Assembly (NCBI GenBank): GCA_002322865.1 | Contig: DCOH01000037.1 | Location: 12,317-26,019 of the forward strand | Direction of reading: 5' to 3' | Source of the DNA: Sphingobacterium sp. UBA1575 | Lineage (GTDB): Bacteria; Bacteroidota; Bacteroidia; Sphingobacteriales; Sphingobacteriaceae | DNA: 13,703 bases | Shown here: positions 7,859 through 13,703 of the stretch, piece after piece | How the letters are laid out: each line of letters opens with the position of its first letter | How positions within the stretch are numbered: position 1 is the first letter of the stretch | The notes under the pieces: generated by a model | Databases searched by the model: none | What the model was told of the DNA's origin: nothing | What the model saw: only the letters and a program-made list of their open reading frames with translations | Made by a program: the position numbers and the translations under genes

Positions 7859-7959
7859 ATGTTGATCAAAACCTAAATAAAATAAAAGATGAAAACTTAG
7901 AACAAAAACCAATTAATCAGAAACAAATACTTTTTAATAATTTACAATAACCTAATCAA
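7859..7959 (+). promoter_or_regulatory. Likely promoter region of the susCD operon
   Basis: This 101-bp AT-rich gap separates the anti-sigma gene from the tightly packed susC-susD-lipoprotein genes, so it is where a promoter read by the upstream ECF sigma factor is expected. A TACTTTTT at 7928-7935 resembles the housekeeping TAnnTTTG element, but no TTG lies at the right distance upstream. No hairpin followed by a T-run was found. The assignment rests on position alone. Confidence 0.3.
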
Positions 7960-10900
7960 ATGAATTTTAAATTTACCCGTAAAACTAACCATAGTTTTAT
8001 AAGGACGCTTTTTCGTAAGAGAGCATTCCCGCTCCTTGTGTTATTCCTTATATCAAATTACGCAAGTGGAAGTTTGTTTGCCCAATTGATCAATCTCAAA
8101 GAACGAAATGTCTCTGTGCAAGTGATCTTGGAAAAATTAAAAAAACAGACCGGCTATGACTTCTTAGGCGATATGTCTATCCTAAAAAATGCGAAACCTG
8201 TTAGCATCCAAGTAAGCAATGCCAAATTGGATGATGTATTACAAATCATTGCTGATGGACAACAGTTTTATTTTTCACTATATGATAAAACCATATTGGT
8301 AAAGCCAAAAGCTAATCAACCTAGCCGTGTTCCAAAAACTAACAATAATAGCGGCTTAGGGAAAGAACAACCCACTTATACTTTGACAGGTACAGTAAAA
8401 GGAGAAAATGGTCAAGGCTTAGATGGCGTAACTGTTCAAGATGCTGCAACTGGAAAATCGCTAACCCTAACCAATAAAGAAGGTGCATTTACGGTCTCCG
8501 TGAATTCAAACATGTCCTTAAGGTTTTCTTTTTTAGGATATGAAAGCGCAACAATATCTGTTGATGGAAGAAGGGAAATACAAGTAGTACTAAAATCCTC
8601 AAAAAATGAAATTGAAGAGACTGTTGTAACAGGTTATGGTACTTTGCGTCGGGAGAGCTTTACCGGTGCTGCTAAGACCATTACCCGGAAGGAATTGGAG
8701 AAATTCAATACCGGAAATATATTTTCATTATTACAAACACTGGATCCTTCCTTTAAAGTAGATGAGCGTGTAGATGCCGGATCTAATCCAAATGCGCTAC
8801 CCGAAATCAATATTCGTGGCGTTTCTAGTGTGGGAGAATATGCAGTGAATGCGCCATTGGTGATATTGGATGGATTTGAAGTAGAATTGAAAACCCTTTA
8901 TGATCTTGATGTCAACCGCATTGAAAGCATTTCTATCTTGAAAGATGCCAGTTCAACCTCCTTATATGGTTCCCGTGGTGGTAATGGTGTAATTGTTATT
9001 GAAACCAGGTTGCCTAAGGATGGAAAGTTTACCATTACCTATGATGCAAAACCTTCCACTTCTATTGTGGACTTAACTGATTATAACCTGATGAATGCCG
9101 CTGAAAAGTTGGAATATGAGCGACTTGCAGGAATTTATATCAGTAAAACCAACTCGCCTGATTGGCAATTAATTGAACAGGAAATGTTCAATAATCTCTA
9201 TAACAATCGTCTTAGAAATGTGCAGGAGGGTGTGGATACTTATTGGCTAAAACAACCCGTTAGAAATTCATTCTCTGTGAATAACAGTATCCGAATGGAA
9301 GGCGGGGGAAATGATGTGCGCTATAGTCTAGAGGGAAATTATCACGATTATAAGGGGGTCATGAAAGAGTCTGGTAGAAAAAGAGGCGGAGCAAGCTTCA
9401 ATCTAATCTATCGTATTCCAAATGTGATTACCTTTAGAAATATTGCTTCCTATCAATATACAAAAGCATATAATAGCCCTTACGGTAAATTTTCTACTTA
9501 TGCTTACCTAAATCCTTATGAAAGGATTTTTGATGATAATGGTAATTATAATATCCGTTTTGGCGAATTGGGTTCCTATTATTCTTTCGGAGAAGCGCCA
9601 GCATTCAATCCATTATATAATGCTACACTTGGCTTTAAAGATCAGGAAGAAACCCAATTTATTAGCAATAACCTTTCGTTGGAATGGTTGATCAATGACA
9701 ATTTCAAATTGAATGCACGTGCATCCATTTCTAGGAACATGACCAGCATAGATCAATATAAATCTCCTTTTCACACGGATTATTACTTAACTACCGATGC
9801 CTTAAAAAAAGGATCTTACCATTTTGGAGATTCTGCAAAGATGGCGTATGAAGGTAGGGTGGATCTCCAATATTCAAAAAGTTTCAATAAACACCAGATT
9901 ACGGCAAATGCCATGACTGAAGTCCGATCATCAACCACGAACGGTAATTTCCACACCGTAACAGGTTATGCTGATGATCGTTTTATCACACCACAAATGG
10001 CTTTAGGCTATGAATTAAATTCCTTGCCAAAATCAGTATCTATTCCTATTAGGGAAATAGGATTCTTGGGGTCTTTATTTTATACATATGATAATCGTTA
10101 TAACTTAAGTTTAACCGGAAGAAGTGATGGTGCCTCCATTTATGGAAAGCAAAATAGATTTGGTAATTTCTGGAGTGCGGGTGCCTCTTATAACATGCAT
10201 AATGAAGATTGGTTTAGAAATGAATATGTCAATCGACTAAGGGTATTTGCCAATGTGGGAACAAACAGTACCGTAAGTTCGTTCAACGCAGGTATGGTGA
10301 GCACTTCCTATGATTTTGTCGCAGGTGGATATTACAACAACCAATATGCAGCACTATATGCCTTGCAGGGAAATCCAGCACTACGCTGGCCAGAGCAAAA
10401 GCAAACCAGTGTAGGGGTTGATTTTTCCTTACTACAAAACTTGTTAAACTTAAATGTTTCCTTGTATGATCGTACAACCAATCGTATGATATCACCTATT
10501 ACTGTTGCGCCATCGTTTGGTTTTGGAAAAAATATGTATTTCCAAAATTTAGGAAAAGCAAGTAATAGGGGATTTGAAATAGAAGCCAATGTACGGATTA
10601 TGGAGAATCCACATAATAATTTTTCATGGTTCTTTAACGCCGCAGCTGTTCAAAATAGAAGCAAATTGTTAGAAATCTCTAATGAGTTAAGGGAGCTGAA
10701 TGAATCATTGGTACAAACCGATGCGAATGGAAATGTAATCAAACCATCTACTTATTATGAAGTTGGTCAATCTTTAACTGTCATCAGAGCAGTTCCTTCC
10801 TTGGGTATCGATCCTTCGAATGGTAGAGAGCTGTATCGGGACCTAAATGGTGATGTAACATATACCTGGAATCCGAATAATCAAGTTGTAGTCGGGAATA

Positions 10901-11355
10901 GAGAAGCGGATTTATATGGTTCTATGGGAACTACCCTTAATTACAAAGGCTTATCAGTACAAATCAACTCGGTTTATTCAATTGGTGGGGATGTTTTTAA
11001 CAGTACGTTAATGGATAAGATTGAAAACAATTCTCCGTATTTGAATGCCGATAAACGTGTGCTTGAAGAGCGCTGGAAGGAACCAGGTGACCAAGCATTA
11101 TACAAAGCAATTAATGATTTGACGAGAACGCAGATTTCCAGCCGTTTTGTACAGGTTGAAAATTTCCTTCGTATTTCTTCCATTAATGTAAACTACAATT
11201 TTGGCACTGCAATTCTGGACAAGTACAAACTTCAGCGATTGAAGTTGAATTTCTCCATGAACGATCCTTTCCGTTTTAGTTCGGTAGGAATGGAGCGTGG
11301 TATATCTTATCCATATGCTCGTGAATATAACTTAGGTTTAATGGTACAATTTTAA
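7960..11355 (+). CDS. SusC/RagA-family TonB-dependent outer-membrane transporter with N-terminal STN signalling domain
   Basis: Outer-membrane active transporter that imports a substrate caught with its SusD partner and, through the STN domain, reports occupancy to the FecR-like protein. The 1131 residues contain a signal peptide with a long basic n-region and a probable cleavage after FA41. The STN domain lies at about 45-115 (NVSVQVILEKLKKQTGYDFL), and a CarboxypepD_reg-like beta-sandwich at about 141-212 (LTGTVKGENGQGLDGVTVQD). A TonB-box-like EETVVTGYG lies at 219-227. The plug runs to about 350, with LVILDGFEV (300-308) and the family signature ILKDASSTSLYGSRG (326-340). A beta-barrel follows and ends in a terminal Phe. 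The length suits an STN-bearing SusC. susD starts 3 bp after the stop. The substrate cannot be read from the sequence. Confidence 0.96.
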   Translation: MNFKFTRKTNHSFIRTLFRKRAFPLLVLFLISNYASGSLFAQLINLKERNVSVQVILEKLKKQTGYDFLGDMSILKNAKPVSIQVSNAKLDDVLQIIADGQQFYFSLYDKTILVKPKANQPSRVPKTNNNSGLGKEQPTYTLTGTVKGENGQGLDGVTVQDAATGKSLTLTNKEGAFTVSVNSNMSLRFSFLGYESATISVDGRREIQVVLKSSKNEIEETVVTGYGTLRRESFTGAAKTITRKELEKFNTGNIFSLLQTLDPSFKVDERVDAGSNPNALPEINIRGVSSVGEYAVNAPLVILDGFEVELKTLYDLDVNRIESISILKDASSTSLYGSRGGNGVIVIETRLPKDGKFTITYDAKPSTSIVDLTDYNLMNAAEKLEYERLAGIYISKTNSPDWQLIEQEMFNNLYNNRLRNVQEGVDTYWLKQPVRNSFSVNNSIRMEGGGNDVRYSLEGNYHDYKGVMKESGRKRGGASFNLIYRIPNVITFRNIASYQYTKAYNSPYGKFSTYAYLNPYERIFDDNGNYNIRFGELGSYYSFGEAPAFNPLYNATLGFKDQEETQFISNNLSLEWLINDNFKLNARASISRNMTSIDQYKSPFHTDYYLTTDALKKGSYHFGDSAKMAYEGRVDLQYSKSFNKHQITANAMTEVRSSTTNGNFHTVTGYADDRFITPQMALGYELNSLPKSVSIPIREIGFLGSLFYTYDNRYNLSLTGRSDGASIYGKQNRFGNFWSAGASYNMHNEDWFRNEYVNRLRVFANVGTNSTVSSFNAGMVSTSYDFVAGGYYNNQYAALYALQGNPALRWPEQKQTSVGVDFSLLQNLLNLNVSLYDRTTNRMISPITVAPSFGFGKNMYFQNLGKASNRGFEIEANVRIMENPHNNFSWFFNAAAVQNRSKLLEISNELRELNESLVQTDANGNVIKPSTYYEVGQSLTVIRAVPSLGIDPSNGRELYRDLNGDVTYTWNPNNQVVVGNREADLYGSMGTTLNYKGLSVQINSVYSIGGDVFNSTLMDKIENNSPYLNADKRVLEERWKEPGDQALYKAINDLTRTQISSRFVQVENFLRISSINVNYNFGTAILDKYKLQRLKLNFSMNDPFRFSSVGMERGISYPYAREYNLGLMVQF

Positions 11356-11358
11356 GTC

Positions 11359-12852
11359 ATGAAAAAAATATTTTTAAGTATAGTTGTTTTGGTCTTTCTT
11401 ACCAGTTGTGAGAAATTTCTAAATGTAACTCCAGATAACCTTGCCTATGAGGAAGACTTGTTTAAGGACCGCTCAGGTTTTGAAGCCGCATTGGCTGGGG
11501 CATATACATCCATGAATAAAAAAGAACTTTTTGGTAAGGAATTGAAATATGGATTTATGGAAACCCTAAGTTCGGGATATAATACTCCAGGATCTACACA
11601 CGAATATTATCGGTCTTTTCGGCATGAATATTCCTATCCGATCCCTACAGGTATGATTGAGTCGATATGGGGAGAATCCTACAAAGTGATTAATCAATAT
11701 AATATTATACTGGAAAATCTGGATCAAATTAAATCAGATCCTTATTATCAAATAATCAAAGGGGAGGCTTTGGCAGGTAGAGCATTTATGCATTTGCATC
11801 TGCTGAAACTTTTCGGACCGGTGATTAAACAGGAAGGCTTAGGTGTATCCGGAATTCCTTATAAAGATAAGGTAGCCTATAAAGGTGGGGCATTTGAAAC
11901 CGCTGGCCAAGTGATTGAAAAATTAAATGAGGATTTAGAAGCTGCTAAATCGCTGTTGGAGAAAGATCCAATTCGGGAAAATGCACGTAATGCTAATCTT
12001 AATTTATATGGATACGAACGGTATAATAGCTTATTGGATTATAGAGGAACTCGTTTTAATTATTATGCAGTTATTGCTTTGCAGGCTTTGGTAGCACAAT
12101 GGGAGGGGGATCTGCCAAAAGCACGGACCTTTGCCGAAGAATTGATTGCAAAAATTACAGCTGAGAACAGCTCCTTCCACTTGGCTACGCCTGGAGAATT
12201 GAGCGGAGTTGGAAATATCAGGTTGCCGATGGAAAATATTTTTGCACTGATTTCCCAAAATCTTTTGAATGATGCATTAATCGTTCATCCAACCATTGAA
12301 GATGCTAGATCATTATCAACATCACCGATATTGGCACCTGCATATACTTTTTTGTTAAACAATTTGTATAATGCACCGAATACGGGTTCATTAAATGATT
12401 ACCGTTTGTTGAATTGGTTTGGTCGTAATGGAACCACTGGAACAGCATGGAAATTGGTGAAATACATTTTCAATCCAACATACCTGGTGACTAATCCAAC
12501 ATATAAACCATTATATGAAAACAAAATATTAAATCTTCATACGATTTATATGATTGCTGCAGAAGAATATGCGGAGAGTAATCCAAGTAAGGCCATACAG
12601 TACTTAAATAAAGTTAGAAATTCAAGAAATGTGACGAATGATATTTCCTACACTTCTTCGATGACCACTACAGCCATTAAAACCTTGATTTTTGATGAAA
12701 TGAGAAAGGATAATATTGATGAAGGCTATATGTGGACGGAATATAAACGACAATTTAAAGCCATAGATCGAGCAACTGCGGTACAACCATCTTTGGGTAT
12801 TTTTAAATTACCTATTCCAGCTGATGAATTATTGTATAATCCTCAAATCTAA
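11359..12852 (+). CDS. SusD/RagB-family surface nutrient-binding lipoprotein
   Basis: Surface lipoprotein expected to act as the substrate-binding lid of the preceding SusC transporter. The 497 residues begin with a short lipoprotein signal and lipobox LTSC (Cys17), followed by EKFLNVTPDN, a typical start of mature SusD proteins. The helical TPR-like core is seen in FEAALAGAYTSM (41-52) and AGRAFMHLHLLKLFGPV (139-155), the latter being the most recognisable SusD segment. The C-terminal part holds AIQYLNKVRNSRN, ILIFDEMRKD-like helices and LPIPADELLYNPQI at the very end. The 3-bp gap from susC suggests translational coupling. Ligand residues cannot be assigned by eye. The next lipoprotein starts 6 bp after the stop. 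Confidence 0.95.
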   Translation: MKKIFLSIVVLVFLTSCEKFLNVTPDNLAYEEDLFKDRSGFEAALAGAYTSMNKKELFGKELKYGFMETLSSGYNTPGSTHEYYRSFRHEYSYPIPTGMIESIWGESYKVINQYNIILENLDQIKSDPYYQIIKGEALAGRAFMHLHLLKLFGPVIKQEGLGVSGIPYKDKVAYKGGAFETAGQVIEKLNEDLEAAKSLLEKDPIRENARNANLNLYGYERYNSLLDYRGTRFNYYAVIALQALVAQWEGDLPKARTFAEELIAKITAENSSFHLATPGELSGVGNIRLPMENIFALISQNLLNDALIVHPTIEDARSLSTSPILAPAYTFLLNNLYNAPNTGSLNDYRLLNWFGRNGTTGTAWKLVKYIFNPTYLVTNPTYKPLYENKILNLHTIYMIAAEEYAESNPSKAIQYLNKVRNSRNVTNDISYTSSMTTTAIKTLIFDEMRKDNIDEGYMWTEYKRQFKAIDRATAVQPSLGIFKLPIPADELLYNPQI

Positions 12853-12858
12853 TTGTTT

Positions 12859-13626
12859 ATGAAAAATTTATTGATTATTGCACTATTCGCCATCATTTTC
12901 ACAGGATGTAAAGAAAATGAGTTGATAGCTTACGATACGGCCGACTCCTATGTGTATTTTGCATATCCGAATCCAGACAGTAGAGTTAAGGAAAAGTTTT
13001 TGGATAGTGTTTATTACAGTTTTGCTACTGATGAAAATTTGACTATTACTGAAAAGCAAATAAAAATTCCTGTTAATATTGGTGGATTGACAGAAAATAA
13101 GGATAGAACCTATTCATTTGAAATTTTACCAAGTTCTGATTATGACAAAGCATTGATCCAAATTGCTGACCCCATCATACATGCGGGAAAAAATCAAGAT
13201 ACACTCCGCATAACTATAAAAAGGGGAGCGGAATTGTTAAAAAAGGAGATGACTCTGATCTTGAAAATAAAGGCAAATGAAGACTTTAAGGTTGGTCATG
13301 TTTATAACCAGGAATTAAAATTAGTATTCAATGATATCCTGAATCAACCTTCTTGGTGGAATACATGGTCTAGATACATGGGACCATTTTATAAGGAAGT
13401 ACTTCAGAAATGGATGCAGATCTATTACCTAGGAGCAGATATGAGTCCACATTTGACCGACGGAACTCCGGGACCAGTTTATTATTGGAACAATATGCCT
13501 TCATCTACAACCGTCAGTTGGTATCCTATTACTCATATGTATATAGGCGTTTTGAAGGATTATTTCCAAAATAATGTCGTATATCCTAATGGAGATTCTA
13601 CTAAAGAACGTATTCTTTTACCATAA
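12859..13626 (+). CDS. DUF4843-like lipoprotein of the SusCD operon
   Basis: Predicted lipoprotein of 255 residues. The ATG at 12859 is chosen over an in-frame TTG at 12853, because it gives a clean signal peptide MKNLLIIALFAIIFTGC (lipobox FTGC, Cys17) and a 6-bp gap from susD. CKENE after the lipobox resembles the Lys/acidic surface-export signals of Bacteroidota lipoproteins. The N-terminal half is beta-rich, with SYVYFAYPN (30-38) and DSVYYSFA (49-56), the pattern I associate with DUF4843. The second half contains PSWWNTWSRYMGPFYKEVLQ (164-183), an aromatic-rich helical stretch. DUF4843 proteins usually sit behind susD and have no established biochemical role; a surface accessory in substrate binding is the natural guess. 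The family call is by recall of pattern, not by search. Confidence 0.8.
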   Translation: MKNLLIIALFAIIFTGCKENELIAYDTADSYVYFAYPNPDSRVKEKFLDSVYYSFATDENLTITEKQIKIPVNIGGLTENKDRTYSFEILPSSDYDKALIQIADPIIHAGKNQDTLRITIKRGAELLKKEMTLILKIKANEDFKVGHVYNQELKLVFNDILNQPSWWNTWSRYMGPFYKEVLQKWMQIYYLGADMSPHLTDGTPGPVYYWNNMPSSTTVSWYPITHMYIGVLKDYFQNNVVYPNGDSTKERILLP

Positions 13627-13637
13627 GAAGTTATCAA

Positions 13638-13703
13638 ATGAAAAATATAAAACATAACCTATTACTTATTTTTGCTGCTTTACTTCTCGTTAATTGTTCC
13701 AAA
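13638..13703 (+). CDS. Lipoprotein, 3' truncated by the window edge (unknown; possibly PKD-like family)
   Basis: An ATG 11 bp after the DUF4843-like gene opens a frame that stays open to the last base. The 22 visible residues, MKNIKHNLLLIFAALLLVNCSK, form a complete lipoprotein signal: two Lys and a His, a hydrophobic core, then lipobox LVNC with Cys20 or 21 depending on counting from the Met. Only the export signal is present, so the family cannot be read. In many Bacteroidota operons a PKD-like lipoprotein follows the DUF4843 gene, which makes that the first candidate, by context only. Confidence 0.7.
   Translation, partial: MKNIKHNLLLIFAALLLVNCSK

Noticed and set aside
7928..7935. TACTTTTT as a housekeeping -7 promoter element for susC
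   Set aside because: No TTG at the proper distance upstream, one mismatch in the key G, and the DNA is AT-rich; an ECF-type promoter is also more likely here.
12853..12855. TTG as the start of the DUF4843-like lipoprotein
   Set aside because: The ATG two codons later gives a standard lipoprotein signal and normal spacing from susD; the TTG adds nothing.
6095..13703. Calling the SusCD locus a polysaccharide utilisation locus
   Set aside because: No glycoside hydrolase, lyase or esterase lies in the window; SusCD pairs also import peptides and other substrates, so the glycan label is unsupported.

Overview
The window looks like chromosomal DNA of a Bacteroidota bacterium, probably of the Sphingobacterium/Pedobacter type. 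The reasons are a SusC/SusD pair preceded by a FecI-type sigma factor and a FecR-type anti-sigma factor, a DUF4843-like lipoprotein, a CzcA-type pump fused to a TolC-type domain, AT-rich gaps, and start codons without Shine-Dalgarno sequences. The genus is a guess from protein style; no rRNA or other marker is present.

Bases 1-4946 (+) hold a heavy-metal efflux module. A CzcA-family RND pump, cut at its 5' end by the window edge, is joined in one reading frame to a TolC/CusC-like outer-membrane domain. A CzcB/CusB-like lipoprotein adaptor follows. The two genes supply all three parts of a tripartite exporter. The TM4 motif points to divalent cations rather than Cu(I)/Ag(I).

Bases 4972-5892 (-) hold one SDR-superfamily NAD(P)-binding gene that converges on the efflux genes and shows no obvious link to either neighbour. 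A 202-bp divergent gap follows.

Bases 6095-13703 (+) hold a surface-signalling nutrient-uptake locus: ECF sigma factor, FecR-like anti-sigma factor, SusC-type TonB-dependent transporter with an N-terminal STN signalling domain, SusD-like lipoprotein, DUF4843-like lipoprotein, and the first 22 codons of another lipoprotein. The last four genes are spaced 3, 6 and 11 bp apart and are almost certainly one transcript. The expected logic is that the SusC/SusD pair captures a substrate at the surface, the STN domain contacts FecR across the periplasm, FecR releases the sigma factor, and the sigma factor activates the susCD operon. No degradative enzyme lies inside the window, so the substrate cannot be named.

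No tRNA, rRNA, insertion sequence, CRISPR array or convincing intrinsic terminator was seen. Most of the window is well-known gene families. The points most worth a second look are the signal-peptide-like junction inside the pump fusion and the unassigned substrate of the SusCD locus.
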